The notes below the pieces were generated by a model. The model was not told the origin of the DNA and ran no database searches. It saw only the letters and a list, made by a program, of their open reading frames with translations. Of a stretch of 64,000 nt of DNA, positions 29,077 through 40,824 are shown in pieces. The translations under genes were made by a program, and so were the position numbers. The DNA is taken from positions 6,056,501-6,120,500 of the forward strand of contig NZ_CP036319.1 of NCBI RefSeq assembly GCF_007752935.1. Direction: 5' to 3'. Within the stretch, counting starts at the first letter, position 1. Every line of letters begins with the position of its first letter. The stretch is from Crateriforma conspicua (GTDB lineage Bacteria; Planctomycetota; Planctomycetia; Pirellulales; Pirellulaceae).

Positions 29077-30150
29077 CTAGCGCGGCAGCGAACCGTCGCC
29101 CCCGGCCGAGGACGGTCGCCGCGCGGTCGCGGCAACCGGTGAATCCCCCGCATCCGATTCGCCCTCGGTTTCAACAGCGTCGGAAGCCGTTTCGTCGACC
29201 TCGGAAGTCCCCAAAAGAATGCGAAACGCTTTCGGATAAAAGTCTTTTCCGTACGTCAATTCGCCACCTTGGTGACCGACCATTCCGACCATCATGGCGA
29301 CCAACAACAGCCCGCCTTTCCAAACCTTGTTCAAGTGTGACTTGTCTGATCGCAAAGCGACGATGGCGATGAACGCTGAAACACAAGCGAACACGGTGAC
29401 GATCACACCGCCCCAGCGATGCCAGAAGACTTCGCTGTCAAAATCCACTCGCGTCCAACCTGCATATCCTTTCTCCGTCGCGAACGACCAGCCCATGGCC
29501 GTGGCCGCCACCGCGGTCAACGCGCCCAAAATCAGGCACGCGGCGGGGATCTGAGTACCGATCGCCGGCCAACGCCACCCCAACACCACGAACAACGCAC
29601 CGACCAGCAACAGAGCGATGGGAAAGTGTACGGTCGCGGGGTGGAAAAAACCCTGGAACGACCAGACACGCGAAGCGACGGGCAACGCCACATCGGCGGC
29701 CTGTTCGATCGCCTCCTCAATCGGCGTGTCGTCATCGACCGCACGGACGACCACGCCCTCGGGCCAATGAGCTCCCTCATTGATCCAGGTCGCCATTAAC
29801 GTCAGTTCGGCCGAGCTCAAGGGTCCGCCTTGGGAACGCGGCGGCATCAGCATGTCGGGATCGTCGGTGGCCAGGTAGTCGGCAAAAACGCTGCTGGATT
29901 CCGCGTCCTCCGGCTCGACGTAATACATGAACTCCTCCGCCTCATCGACGCGAAAATCGTTCTTGGCTTCGTCCGCATTGTGACACTCCAAGCATCGGTC
30001 ACGCAGGATCGGCAGAATGTCTCGCTGGAAATCCACCAAACGCCCCTCGTCATCGCGTGGCATGCGTTCGTCCTGTGCCGCAGCGGTCCCCGCGACCCCC
30101 AAGACCATGCTGAATGCGATTGTGAATCGTAAGACTTGTGGAACCATCAT
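29077..30150 (-). CDS. planctomycete cytochrome c domain fused to a DUF2231-type membrane domain
   Basis: A 357-residue exported haem protein. A signal peptide (residues about 8-26) is followed by a single c-type haem motif CLECH at 53-57 in the context RDILPILRDRCLECHNADE, as in the planctomycete PSCyt1 domain, with MPPRSQGG as a candidate axial-Met region. After it come four hydrophobic segments starting FFHPATVHFPIALLLVGALF, a DUF2231-like module. The start at ATG 30150 has AAGGA 9 bp upstream; an adjacent ATG at 30147 is possible. A redox role at the cytoplasmic membrane is likely, with partner unknown. Confidence 0.82.
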   Translation of the reverse strand: MMVPQVLRFTIAFSMVLGVAGTAAAQDERMPRDDEGRLVDFQRDILPILRDRCLECHNADEAKNDFRVDEAEEFMYYVEPEDAESSSVFADYLATDDPDMLMPPRSQGGPLSSAELTLMATWINEGAHWPEGVVVRAVDDDTPIEEAIEQAADVALPVASRVWSFQGFFHPATVHFPIALLLVGALFVVLGWRWPAIGTQIPAACLILGALTAVAATAMGWSFATEKGYAGWTRVDFDSEVFWHRWGGVIVTVFACVSAFIAIVALRSDKSHLNKVWKGGLLLVAMMVGMVGHQGGELTYGKDFYPKAFRILLGTSEVDETASDAVETEGESDAGDSPVAATARRPSSAGGDGSLPR

Positions 30151-30514
30151 CGACCAGGGTCCTTGTGCGAATCTTTCGGGTGGGGAAGGCGGGAAAGTGG
30201 GGTGGCATTCGATGCCGTCGGTGCCGGGCGGCGTGCGAGTTCCAACGGCGGAGGGGATTCCATTGTCATCCCGCGCCGACGGCGTGGCTAGACCGCGGCA
30301 GTCGGCGGGATGCTGATCGTTCCCCGCTTCGTCGACACGACAGTGGAATATGGACCGGACTGACGCCAAGGCTAACGGATCATCCGACCAAGGCTTTCAA
30401 ACCCTGGACCATCATGCCCAGGTGTGTCAGATTGCCGTTGCGACCGAAAGCCCGCAGTCCAACCGAATCTTCGGTGCGCGTCATGCCCCCCTTCGACAAT
30501 GGAATCGCCTTACC
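30151..30514. other. divergent intergenic region
   Basis: 364 bp between the cytochrome gene (leftward) and the YhaM-type gene (rightward). It contains a short perfect hairpin, GGCAT/ATGCC, at 30204-30216. Both flanking frames stay open into it without recognisable protein features. Promoters for both directions are expected here but were not pinned down. Confidence 0.5.
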
Positions 30515-31483
30515 GTGACATCGACCGCCCCCCGCATCGCGATCAATCAATTGGCCGACGGCCAGACGGTGGCCCAGGCATTTCGTGTTGCCGACAAACA
30601 GATTCGAGTCAACCGCCAGGGCGGCAAGTACTTGTTCCTACGTCTGGCCGATCGAACGGGCAAGATCGTGGGCATGATGTGGAACGTCGACGAGAGAGTG
30701 GCCGATTCGTTCGACCGGGCCGACTACATCCACACCGAAGGGCGAACGCAAGTTCACAACGGTGCGTTGCAAGTCATCGTCACACAGCTGGAACGCATGG
30801 ACCCATCGGAGGTTGACCCGGCGGACTTCGAGCAATTCGACGCCGAGCAGTCTCAGCGTTTGATGGCTCGGCTGACCGAGCAGTTGGGTTCGATCGAAGA
30901 CCCCCAACTGTCACGATTGGCCCAGTGCTATCTGAACGACGGTGATCTGATGAACCAATTGGCCTCCGCCGCTGCGGCGGTCGTACATCATCACGCTTTC
31001 CCCGGTGGGTTGCTGCGTCACACCGTCGACCTGATGGAACTGGCCGACTTCGTTGGCAAGCGATACGAATCGATCGATCGCGATCTGTTGTTGCTGGGGG
31101 CTTTCCTTCACGACTTGGGAAAGATGCACGAACTGTCCAGCGACGGCGAGTTGTCGTATACCGATCGCGGCCAAATGGTCGGCCACATCGTGATCGGGAT
31201 CCAAATGCTGGGCGACAAGATCCAACAAATCGATACACCGGAGACACCTTTCCCGGTGGACTTGCGGTACCAATTGGAACACCTGATCGTCAGCCATCAC
31301 GGCGAATTCGAATACGGCAGCCCACGATTGCCGTCGACGATGGAAGCGGTGGCGTTGCATCACATTGACAACTTGGACGCCAAGATCAGCAGCTTTGCCA
31401 GCGTGATCGAACAAGACGTTTCGGCCGACCCACACTGGACCAACTACAACCCGTCGATCGGACGAAAATTGTGGAAGAAGTGA
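30515..31483 (+). CDS. YhaM-type 3'-5' exoribonuclease (OB fold plus HD domain)
   Basis: A 322-residue nuclease of the YhaM layout. An OB-fold nucleic-acid-binding domain fills about residues 15-95 ([21 protein letters not shown]) and an HD phosphohydrolase domain follows ([19 protein letters not shown], then [11 protein letters not shown] and [10 protein letters not shown]). YhaM trims RNA 3' ends and also attacks DNA. GTG 30515 is chosen because the OB domain begins just after it; an open frame extends to 30350. It overlaps queC by a few bases. Confidence 0.85.
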   Translation: MTSTAPRIAINQLADGQTVAQAFRVADKQIRVNRQGGKYLFLRLADRTGKIVGMMWNVDERVADSFDRADYIHTEGRTQVHNGALQVIVTQLERMDPSEVDPADFEQFDAEQSQRLMARLTEQLGSIEDPQLSRLAQCYLNDGDLMNQLASAAAAVVHHHAFPGGLLRHTVDLMELADFVGKRYESIDRDLLLLGAFLHDLGKMHELSSDGELSYTDRGQMVGHIVIGIQMLGDKIQQIDTPETPFPVDLRYQLEHLIVSHHGEFEYGSPRLPSTMEAVALHHIDNLDAKISSFASVIEQDVSADPHWTNYNPSIGRKLWKK

Positions 31484-32172
31484 CCAAACGTAAGGCCGTT
31501 GTTTTGCTATCCGGTGGCTTGGACAGCACGACCTGTCTGGCGATCGCATCCGCCGAAGGATTCGCGGTTCACGGAATCAGCTTTCGCTATGGACAACGAC
31601 ATCAATATGAACTGGATCGGGCACACGCGGTCGCCCAACAGTTCGGCGTTGCATCGCATCGAATCGTCGACATCGACTTGGCCGCGTTTGGCGGTTCGGC
31701 GTTGACCGACCCATCGATCGATGTCCCCAAGAGCGATTCGGTGCACGGCATCGGTGAAGGGATTCCGGTGACCTATGTCCCGGCACGCAACACGGTGTTT
31801 CTGTCCTTGGCACTTGCGATGGCCGAAACGATCGAGGCGCGGGATATCTTCATCGGCGTCAACGCACTGGACTACAGTGGCTATCCGGATTGTCGCCCGG
31901 ACTTCATCGCGTCATTTGAACAGACGGCCAACTTGGCGACCAAGATCGGTGTCCAAGACGGTGGGCGGATTCGAATCCACGCGCCGCTGATCGAGTTATC
32001 CAAAGCCGAGATCATTCGCCGCGGCTTGGAACTGGGGGTCGACTACGGACAAACACTTTCGTGTTACGACCCGGGCGACGGCGGCGTCGCCTGCGGACAC
32101 TGCGACGCGTGCCTGTTGCGGCAAAAGGGATTCGAAGCCAACGGAATGCCCGACCCGGCCCCCCAAGTCTAG
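31471..32172 (+). CDS. queC: 7-cyano-7-deazaguanine synthase
   Basis: Makes preQ0 from carboxydeazaguanine with ATP and ammonia, on the queuosine pathway. The 233-residue product has the PP-loop [14 protein letters not shown] and the C-terminal zinc site CYDPG...[14 protein letters not shown] with four Cys. The start overlaps the end of the YhaM-type gene: GTG 31471 or GTG 31480, the latter forming a GTGA overlap. Other queuosine genes (queD, queE, queF) are not in the window. Confidence 0.95.
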   Translation: MEEVTKRKAVVLLSGGLDSTTCLAIASAEGFAVHGISFRYGQRHQYELDRAHAVAQQFGVASHRIVDIDLAAFGGSALTDPSIDVPKSDSVHGIGEGIPVTYVPARNTVFLSLALAMAETIEARDIFIGVNALDYSGYPDCRPDFIASFEQTANLATKIGVQDGGRIRIHAPLIELSKAEIIRRGLELGVDYGQTLSCYDPGDGGVACGHCDACLLRQKGFEANGMPDPAPQV

Positions 32173-32190
32173 CCGCCGGTGCATCGCGAC

Positions 32191-33897
32191 CTATCGCGAC
32201 CAGGGCAGCAGCCAGCCCCGTCCAGGCGGCCGATTCAACCAAGGAATTTCGGCGACCGAAACGTTGCCGAATCCCGCAACGCGGACCCCTTGGTAATCAA
32301 ACGGGCCGCTACGACGGATCGATTGACGCAACGTGGCTTTCATCGCCGACTTGTTTCGACGAGACAGAATCCACACACGATCACGGGAACTCATCGGTGC
32401 CCCCAACTGTTCCAACGGGAACAGCAAATGGCGATCGATGGGACGCACTTCAATCGCTTCGCCGTCGCCGACGTTCACCCGGTACGGGCCATGAACCGGC
32501 AACGTCAAATAGGCGATCGGACTGGAATCACCTGCCACGGACACGGTCCTGCCTTCGGATAACCCTCGCTGCAAATACGCGTCGTATTCGATCAGCCCCG
32601 CATCCACATACAACGTGTCCCCAGGCCCCATCTGTTCGTCCAGCCAGCGAATCGCGCCACGCCAGTCTTCCCCACGTGCCACCAAAGGACGCGGCAAACG
32701 AGCGATGGCCGACGGTGTCCGCTGCTGCCACATCATCCATCCCAAACTGGCCAACGCCACAACCAACGACATCGCAAAGCGAAACGCGGGCACCGACTGT
32801 CGCCGCCATGCCCATGCCCACCCACCGTGATGCACCGATGCGGCACAGCACCCCGGTACGGCTGCCAACATCGGCAGGACGACAATGAAATAGCGACGAT
32901 GCCAAAGCGGTACCCAGCCGGCCCATGATGCCAGCCAGTACGTTGTCGTTGCCGCCATCGCAATCAAAGCGATCCCAAACCCACACCGCCACACCGTCGT
33001 TCGAATTCCACCGAAGACCACCGAAACGGTCAACGGAATGATCAACAGTCCCGCCCACGGCCAGACGTGCCACCACTGGTTCCAAGTTCGCGCCGTGGCA
33101 AACGTCGCCCAGTGGTCGCGGTGTGCCCAAGAATTTAACAGCGTCCATTGCCAGGCAGCCAGCAATGCAGCGACCAGCATCGTCCATCGCAATCCATCAT
33201 TCAGCGAAACACGCAACCAGGGCTCGCGGTTTGTCCCTAAACGACGAAATGCCCATGCGGTCAGCGGCAACCAAGCGACTGCGGCAAAATTGGCGGGCTG
33301 GCACAACACAATCAGCACCATGGCGATGGTCAATTGCCATGCCGCCCTGCCCCGCCGGACGCCGGCGGTCGTCGCATCCAGCCCAGACGTGGCATCGGGC
33401 ACCGTCGCCGCATCCGGCCGCATGAGTGTGAACCAACCATCGATGGCAAACACCGACGCCAATAACACGACCGCATAGGGACGCAATTCCGTGGCAAAGA
33501 AAGTTGCGTTCGCTTCAACCGCCAGCACCAGTCCCGACGCCACTCCGGCGACTAGACAGCGACTGTGCCGGGCGATGCTGAACGTCATCGTGCCCGCGGC
33601 GGCGGCGACCGACAAAACGCTGGTCAACCGCAGCGCGATTTCACTGTCACCGGACAGGGACTTCCAAACCCAAAGCCCCCAAAAATAGACGGGCATTTGA
33701 TTGCCAAGCGCCGCGCGGCCGCGGACCTGATGCCAATCAGCATCGATGGCCCAGGCGGTGTGAAGCTCATCGACCCAAAAGCTTTCGTAGCACGACGAAA
33801 GCCTTAACAAGCACGCGGCGATCGCAACAACCGACGCGACCACGACTCCAATCGTCGTCGTCCGTCGCGGTGACCACTGGTGTTCCCACTGAAGCAT
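32191..33897 (-). CDS. integral-membrane GT-C glycosyltransferase (family 39/83-like)
   Basis: A 568-residue protein with about ten to eleven membrane helices and a C-terminal soluble part of about 170 residues. The GT-C catalytic acid motif occurs in the first external loop (SFWVDELHTAW), with a second polar motif NQMPVYFWGLW. Such enzymes use polyprenyl-phosphate sugars as donors to modify proteins or envelope glycans on the periplasmic side. ATG 33897 was preferred over TTG 33900. The substrate is unknown. It is convergent with queC, with an 18-bp gap. Confidence 0.8.
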   Translation of the reverse strand: MLQWEHQWSPRRTTTIGVVVASVVAIAACLLRLSSCYESFWVDELHTAWAIDADWHQVRGRAALGNQMPVYFWGLWVWKSLSGDSEIALRLTSVLSVAAAAGTMTFSIARHSRCLVAGVASGLVLAVEANATFFATELRPYAVVLLASVFAIDGWFTLMRPDAATVPDATSGLDATTAGVRRGRAAWQLTIAMVLIVLCQPANFAAVAWLPLTAWAFRRLGTNREPWLRVSLNDGLRWTMLVAALLAAWQWTLLNSWAHRDHWATFATARTWNQWWHVWPWAGLLIIPLTVSVVFGGIRTTVWRCGFGIALIAMAATTTYWLASWAGWVPLWHRRYFIVVLPMLAAVPGCCAASVHHGGWAWAWRRQSVPAFRFAMSLVVALASLGWMMWQQRTPSAIARLPRPLVARGEDWRGAIRWLDEQMGPGDTLYVDAGLIEYDAYLQRGLSEGRTVSVAGDSSPIAYLTLPVHGPYRVNVGDGEAIEVRPIDRHLLFPLEQLGAPMSSRDRVWILSRRNKSAMKATLRQSIRRSGPFDYQGVRVAGFGNVSVAEIPWLNRPPGRGWLLPWSR

Positions 33898-33946
33898 CAA
33901 AGCTGATTAGCCGTCCGGATTCGCCGTGCTGAAATAATCGCACAGG

Positions 33947-35011
33947 TTAGCCGTCTTGGGCCGCATCCGCTGTGTCGGCGACCGGATCATCGGCAACTTC
34001 CACCAAGATCTTGCAAGCTCGATCGATCTGCTCAGGCGAAACATCAAGATGGGTGACCAGTCGGATCGCCTGTTTGCCGAACGTGAAAGAACGCACTCCG
34101 GCTTGCTCCAGTTTTTCACAAAACTGCTGGGCTGTTCCCCAATCTGGGTGCACGTCCAACACGACCAAGTTGGTTTCCACTCGGTCGCCACGGGCGCGAA
34201 TCATGGGCGAACGACACGCGGCAACGGCCAACTTGCGTGCCGCTTCGTGATCGTTGATCAAACGGTCGCGATGGTGCTGCAGCGCGTACAAAGCCCCCGC
34301 CGCAACGATGCCGACCTGACGCATCGCACCGCCGAACAACTTTCGGGCTCGTCTGGCTTGATCCATCAAATCCCTCGGCCCCACCAAAGCCGACCCCACC
34401 GGGGCGCCCAGCCCCTTGCTGTAGCAAACACTGACGGTGTCGAACGGTGCGGCTAAATCGCCCAGCGAAATTCCTTTGGCGACCGAAGCGTTCCACAGCC
34501 TGGCGCCGTCCAAATGCCGTCGCAGCCCGTTCTCCGCCGCCCAGTCGCACAGGGCGATCGTTTCGTCGTGCGGCAAGACCCGGCCGCCCCATCGGTTGTG
34601 CGTATTTTCCAAACACAGCAACGCCGTCCGAACCATATAGTCGGTTTCCGGACGAATCTGATCTTGAACGTCGGCCACCCTCAGCACCCCGTTTTCACCC
34701 GCAATTGGATGCGCGACGAGTCCTGACAACTGGGCAAACGCCCCTTGTTCGTACTGATAGATGTGGGCCTCCGTTTCGCAAAGAAACTCGGTACCACGTT
34801 CACAATGGATTCGAATCCCGATTTGGTTGGACATCGATCCGCTGGGCATAAAGACGGCGTCCTCCTTTCCCAACAGTTCGGCTGTGAACCTTTCCAAATG
34901 TTCAACGGTCGGATCGGTATCGATCACGGCGTCACCGACTTCCGCGGTCGCCATGGCTTGCCGCATCGCGGCGGTGGGTTTGGTCAGCGTGTCACTTCGC
35001 AGGTCGATCAT
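33947..35011 (-). CDS. low-specificity L-threonine aldolase
   Basis: PLP enzyme that splits L-threonine or L-allo-threonine into glycine and acetaldehyde. The 354-residue protein begins with the diagnostic MIDLRSDTLTKPTAAM and has VGDAVIDTDPTVEHLE, ENTHNRWGG, HLDGARLWNA and the PLP-lysine motif VCYSKGLGAPVGSAL. The open frame runs to 35263, but ATG 35011 gives the family N-terminus. It is divergent from hisD; the two coding regions are 190 bp apart. Confidence 0.92.
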   Translation of the reverse strand: MIDLRSDTLTKPTAAMRQAMATAEVGDAVIDTDPTVEHLERFTAELLGKEDAVFMPSGSMSNQIGIRIHCERGTEFLCETEAHIYQYEQGAFAQLSGLVAHPIAGENGVLRVADVQDQIRPETDYMVRTALLCLENTHNRWGGRVLPHDETIALCDWAAENGLRRHLDGARLWNASVAKGISLGDLAAPFDTVSVCYSKGLGAPVGSALVGPRDLMDQARRARKLFGGAMRQVGIVAAGALYALQHHRDRLINDHEAARKLAVAACRSPMIRARGDRVETNLVVLDVHPDWGTAQQFCEKLEQAGVRSFTFGKQAIRLVTHLDVSPEQIDRACKILVEVADDPVADTADAAQDG

Positions 35012-35201
35012 GGAGCGTCCGAAAGATAGTTTGACGTAGAAACCAGCCGCCTCTTGGGTGCATCGTAACAGTCCGTTGCGATTGCTAGGATGGCGGGTCG
35101 AGTCGACCAAGCCGTTCGTCGCCCCCTCAGATTCATGCCCTGCGAATTCGTTACCTGAACCAACGTCCCGTTTCGACCTGCACCCGGATCCCGTCGTTCC
35201 A

Positions 35202-36563
35202 ATGACTCCAAGCCCCGCTCTTTCCCTGCAACGCGTCGATGCCCGTCGCGAATCGCCACCCATTTTGGATGAGCTGCGCGACCGCTTGAGCCCCCAAGGC
35301 GACGTCGTCAGCCCCCGCGGGAAAGCACTGACCGAAAAAGTTTTTGGGCGGCCTTTGACTCCGGTGGAAGTGGTTCAAACCATTTGTGCCGATGTTCAAA
35401 GTCAGGGCATCGATGCATTGCTGCGGTACACCCAAGCACTGGATGCCGCCGAACTGACCGCCGACACCATCCGCGTCCCCGATGCCGATTTAAAACAGGC
35501 TCACCAGAACGCCGATCCCGCGCTAATCGAGTCTGTCCGACGAATCCGCGACAACGTCGCTGATTTTCAGCAAGCGATTTTGCATCGCGATGTCACGATC
35601 ACTCCCAGGCCCGGCGTGGCGTTGACCCAGCGTTACCTGCCCCTGCGCCGCATCGGAGTTTGCGTTCCCGGCGGCGCCGCCGCCTATCCTTCCACGGTGT
35701 TGATGACGGTCGTCCCCGCCCAGGTCGCCGGTGTCAAAGAAATCGCCGTCGTCGCACCGCCGACCCCCTTTGGCGCCTACAACACGGACATGCTGGCGAC
35801 CTGTCACGAACTGGGCGTCACCGAGGTCTATCGCGTGGGCGGTGCGCAAGCGGTCGCGGCACTGGCATACGGTTGCCAGTCCATCGATGCGGTCGACAAA
35901 ATCGTGGGCCCGGGCAATCTGTTCGTGGCCCTGGCAAAGAAACATGTTTACGGAACGGTCGACATCGATTCGTTTGCCGGTCCCAGCGAAGTCATCGTGA
36001 TCGCCGATGAAACCGCACGCCCCGACTATGTGGCAGCCGACTTGATCGCACAGGCCGAACACAGCCCCGGCAGTGCATTGTTGATCACGTGGGACGAATC
36101 GTTGCCGGACCGGGTGGAAGCCGAATTGCAATCGCAATTGGGGGTCCTGGACCGCAGTGATTTGACCATCGATTCGCTGAACCAGTTTGGTGCCATCATC
36201 TTGGTTCGTGACGCCGATCAAGCTTGTGAATTGACCGATCGGTTTGCCCCCGAACACCTGCACATCGAAACCGCCGACCCCCGTTCCCAGATTGCCAAAA
36301 TCCGCAACAGCGGTGCCGCTTTTCTGGGACACCACACACCGGTCGCCTTGGGCGATTACGCGGCGGGCCCGTCCCACGTGCTGCCGACCGGGGGAACCTG
36401 CACTTGGGCGGCCGGCCTGTGCAGCAACAGTTTTCTTCGCAGCGGCAGCCTGACAGAGTTTGACGAAACTGCGTTACAAAGCATTGCACCCGATGTCATT
36501 CGGTTGGCGGAAAAGGAAGGGCTGACCGGTCATGCACGCAGCGTCAGTATCCGCACGTCGTGA
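35202..36563 (+). CDS. hisD: histidinol dehydrogenase
   Basis: Zinc enzyme that oxidises histidinol to histidine in two NAD-dependent steps. The 453-residue product has the family signatures VCVPGGAAAYPSTVLM, VGPGNLFVALAKK, IDSFAGPSEVIVIADE, AEHSPGSALL, FAPEHLHI and GDYAAGPSHVLPTGG. The ATG at 35202 is preferred to the open frame beginning at 35058. It is followed without a gap by hisC, so both are probably co-transcribed. Confidence 0.96.
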   Translation: MTPSPALSLQRVDARRESPPILDELRDRLSPQGDVVSPRGKALTEKVFGRPLTPVEVVQTICADVQSQGIDALLRYTQALDAAELTADTIRVPDADLKQAHQNADPALIESVRRIRDNVADFQQAILHRDVTITPRPGVALTQRYLPLRRIGVCVPGGAAAYPSTVLMTVVPAQVAGVKEIAVVAPPTPFGAYNTDMLATCHELGVTEVYRVGGAQAVAALAYGCQSIDAVDKIVGPGNLFVALAKKHVYGTVDIDSFAGPSEVIVIADETARPDYVAADLIAQAEHSPGSALLITWDESLPDRVEAELQSQLGVLDRSDLTIDSLNQFGAIILVRDADQACELTDRFAPEHLHIETADPRSQIAKIRNSGAAFLGHHTPVALGDYAAGPSHVLPTGGTCTWAAGLCSNSFLRSGSLTEFDETALQSIAPDVIRLAEKEGLTGHARSVSIRTS

Positions 36564-37694
36564 ATGCATTGCCCGCCTGATGTCGACGTCCAACAACGCA
36601 CCCATCCATCGATCCCGTTGAACATGCTGCCCTACCGCCCTGCCCTTTCCCGAATGCTGCCGTATGTGCCCGGCGAACAACCGCCGCCGGGGAAATACAT
36701 CAAGCTGAACACGAACGAAAACCCCTACCCACCGCCACCCGCGGTGGTCGAAGCAATTCAAAAAGCCGCCACCGGTCCGCTGAATCGCTATCCCGATCCG
36801 ATGGCGACGGCGTTCCGGCGTGCCGCCGCCGACGCACTGGGATTGCCAGGACCGGAATGGGTCCTGGCCGGAAACGGCAGCGATGAAATCTTGACCATGC
36901 TGGTGCGCGGGTTCGTCGGCGAGGGACAGAAACTGCGTCTGCCCTACCCCAGCTATATCCTGTATCGCACCTTGGCCGATATCCAAGGCGCGACTTGGCA
37001 ACAGACCTCGTTCGTCGATGACTGGCAATTGCCCGCGGCCTTTGGCCAGGCCGATAATGACCTGCGGTTGGTGCTGATCCCCAATCCGAACAGCCCCAGC
37101 GGGACGCTGGTCGACAAGGATGACTTGGAATCGATCGCACAAGGGTTGCCATGCCCGCTGATCATCGACGAAGCCTATGTGGACTTTGCCAGCGATGATC
37201 CGGCACAGTTCGGCAAAGGCTGTATCGAACTGGTGCAGAAACATGAAAACGTGATGATCACGCGGACGCTAAGCAAGTCTTATGGACTGGCCGGCATTCG
37301 CTTCGGCTTTCTGATCGCCCAGCCCAGCGTGGTGGCCGAACTGACCAAGATCAAAGACAGCTATAACTGCGACGCGTTGGCGATCGCCGCAGCCACCGCG
37401 GCAATGTCGTCCCAAGATTGGCTGCGTGACGTGGTCACCCGAATGAACCAGACCCGAGGCCGGATGCATGTGGAATTGGCCAAAATGGGCTTCGATGTGA
37501 CCCCGTCACAGGCCAATTTCGTCTGGTGCCGGCACCCCGACGGCGGTCACCAACGGATCTATGAAACCCTGAAGAAGGCCCAAGTGTTGATCCGTTACAT
37601 GGATTTTCCCGATTGGGGCGACGGCCTGCGAATTTCCGTCGGCACCGACGAACAGATCGACGCTTGTTTGGCCCTAATCCGACGATCAATCTAG
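36564..37694 (+). CDS. hisC: histidinol-phosphate aminotransferase
   Basis: PLP-dependent class II aminotransferase that forms histidinol phosphate. Motifs include KLNTNENPYPPPPAV, AGNGSDEIL, IPNPNSPSGTLV, IIDEAYVDFA and the PLP-lysine site TLSKSYGLAGIRFG. ATG 36564 lies directly after the hisD stop; ATG 36624 is an alternative start and would remove 20 poorly conserved residues. A 12-bp palindrome and a short hairpin follow the gene at 37702-37726, before hisB. Confidence 0.95.
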   Translation: MHCPPDVDVQQRTHPSIPLNMLPYRPALSRMLPYVPGEQPPPGKYIKLNTNENPYPPPPAVVEAIQKAATGPLNRYPDPMATAFRRAAADALGLPGPEWVLAGNGSDEILTMLVRGFVGEGQKLRLPYPSYILYRTLADIQGATWQQTSFVDDWQLPAAFGQADNDLRLVLIPNPNSPSGTLVDKDDLESIAQGLPCPLIIDEAYVDFASDDPAQFGKGCIELVQKHENVMITRTLSKSYGLAGIRFGFLIAQPSVVAELTKIKDSYNCDALAIAAATAAMSSQDWLRDVVTRMNQTRGRMHVELAKMGFDVTPSQANFVWCRHPDGGHQRIYETLKKAQVLIRYMDFPDWGDGLRISVGTDEQIDACLALIRRSI

Positions 37695-37831
37695 TAGACC
37701 TGATCAATTGATCCATCCGTTGGATCGGACCGAATCGCCCCCAGCACGAACCCGCCGGGACGCACGATTCAAACCTTGGTCCTGACACGAATTCATCCCC
37801 TGGCCCCCTGCCCTTCATTGTTGATAACGCC

Positions 37832-38419
37832 ATGGCACGCACCGCAACGATCCGCCGCAAGACCGGCGAAACCGACATCGATTTGTCGATCGATTTGGAC
37901 GGCAGCGGTGCCGGTACACGAGAATCCGGAATCGGTTTTTTGGATCACATGCTGGACCTGTTGGCCAAGCATTCCTTGATCGACTTAACGGTCCGTGCCA
38001 AGGGCGACCTGCATGTCGACGATCACCACACCAGCGAAGACATTGGGATCGCACTGGGACAAGCGGTTGACCAGGCCTTGGCGGATCGGGCCGGAATCCG
38101 CCGCTACGGACACTTCACCCTTCCCATGGATGAGTGTTTGGTCACCGCGGCGGTGGACCTGGGTGGACGCTACGCGTTCGAATACCACGCGCCGATTGCG
38201 GCGGCGAAGATCGGAACCTTCGACAGCGAATTGGTCGAGCATTTTTGGCAATCGTTTGCCGCCAACGCTCGATGCAATCTACACGTGGTACTGCATCACG
38301 GCCGCAATGCACACCACATTTCCGAATGTGTCTTCAAGACAACCGCGCGGGCGATTCGCATGGCGGCCGAGAGTGATCCTCGCAGCGACGCCATCCCCAG
38401 CACCAAGGGCGTGCTGTAA
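37832..38419 (+). CDS. hisB: imidazoleglycerol-phosphate dehydratase
   Basis: Manganese enzyme that dehydrates imidazoleglycerol phosphate. The 195-residue protein is the single-function type without the N-terminal phosphatase domain of E. coli HisB. The two metal-binding clusters are complete (FLDHMLDLLAKHS with DVDDHHTSEDIG-type motif, and LHHGRNAHHISECVFK). It follows hisC after 137 bp. The order hisD-hisC-hisB is common, but hisH, hisA and hisF are not here. Confidence 0.96.
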   Translation: MARTATIRRKTGETDIDLSIDLDGSGAGTRESGIGFLDHMLDLLAKHSLIDLTVRAKGDLHVDDHHTSEDIGIALGQAVDQALADRAGIRRYGHFTLPMDECLVTAAVDLGGRYAFEYHAPIAAAKIGTFDSELVEHFWQSFAANARCNLHVVLHHGRNAHHISECVFKTTARAIRMAAESDPRSDAIPSTKGVL

Positions 38420-38528
38420 CGTCCGCTTGGGGTGCAGCGACATCAGACGTTCGCGTCCATTCCATCAGCGGCGTTGCACGCATTCCCAGGACACGCGTTC
38501 GCAGCAGACGCACCCCGCATGCGGGACG

Positions 38529-38933
38529 CTATGGCTTCACCCCGACGAAGGTCATCCGCAAAGCGTGCAAGGCCTCGGACAACACTTGTTTTTCGTCGTC
38601 GTCCAGATTGCCTTCGGTTTTGCTTTGCAGCATCTCCAGCGTATCGATCGTGTGCTTGGCCAACGGCTTGTTGGTTTGCATCTTGCCGTCAGGGCCCGGC
38701 ATTTGCCCCAACAGAGTCATCGCCTGGGTGAACAGCATCGAAACCAGCACGGTGAAGGATGCTTCGGGCGGCCCACCGCCGGCAGGTCCCGCGGAAGCAT
38801 CCGCCGGCGCGTCGGAGGCAACTGCAGGTTGCTCAGCGTCTGACTCGGACGCTTCCTGCTCCTTTTCTTTTTGGACCTGTTCTTTCCAGTCGCTGTCGAT
38901 CACCAGTTTGGGTTCTTTTTCTTCTTCGCTCAT
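38529..38933 (-). CDS. DUF1844 protein
   Basis: A 134-residue soluble protein. A charged N-terminus and an Ala/Pro-rich linker lead into the DUF1844 core (ASFTVLVSMLFTQAMTLLGQ, then NKPLAKHTIDTLEMLQSKT and LSEALHALRMTFV). The family is widespread in planctomycetes and delta-proteobacteria and its function is unknown. It lies downstream of pyrG on the same strand (88-bp gap). Confidence 0.85.
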   Translation of the reverse strand: MSEEEKEPKLVIDSDWKEQVQKEKEQEASESDAEQPAVASDAPADASAGPAGGGPPEASFTVLVSMLFTQAMTLLGQMPGPDGKMQTNKPLAKHTIDTLEMLQSKTEGNLDDDEKQVLSEALHALRMTFVGVKP

Positions 38934-39021
38934 GGTCTTTACTTAAGACAAAGAGGCTGGACCAGGGATTCAAATTCCGACCGACCGGAATTTCCCCGAT
39001 GCACAGGATCGGCTGACAAGA

Positions 39022-40674
<1,653 letters not shown>

Positions 40675-40824
40675 TCAATGTAACGGTTGTCGGCGGGCGT
40701 CCTAGGCCCTTTCGGGTCGCCATCGACGCTGTGGCGTCGGCGGGTCGCCAGTGGCGGGCCTAACGTTGCGATTCGCCCCCCGGTTTCCACCAGCGACCTG
40801 GTCCGCAACCGTCGAAACGACGAT

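Noticed and set aside
28819-29142. A 107-codon plus-strand frame between ppk1 and the cytochrome gene
   Set aside because: It contains the 18-bp tandem repeat and overlaps the end of the cytochrome gene; no signal, domain or ribosome-binding support.
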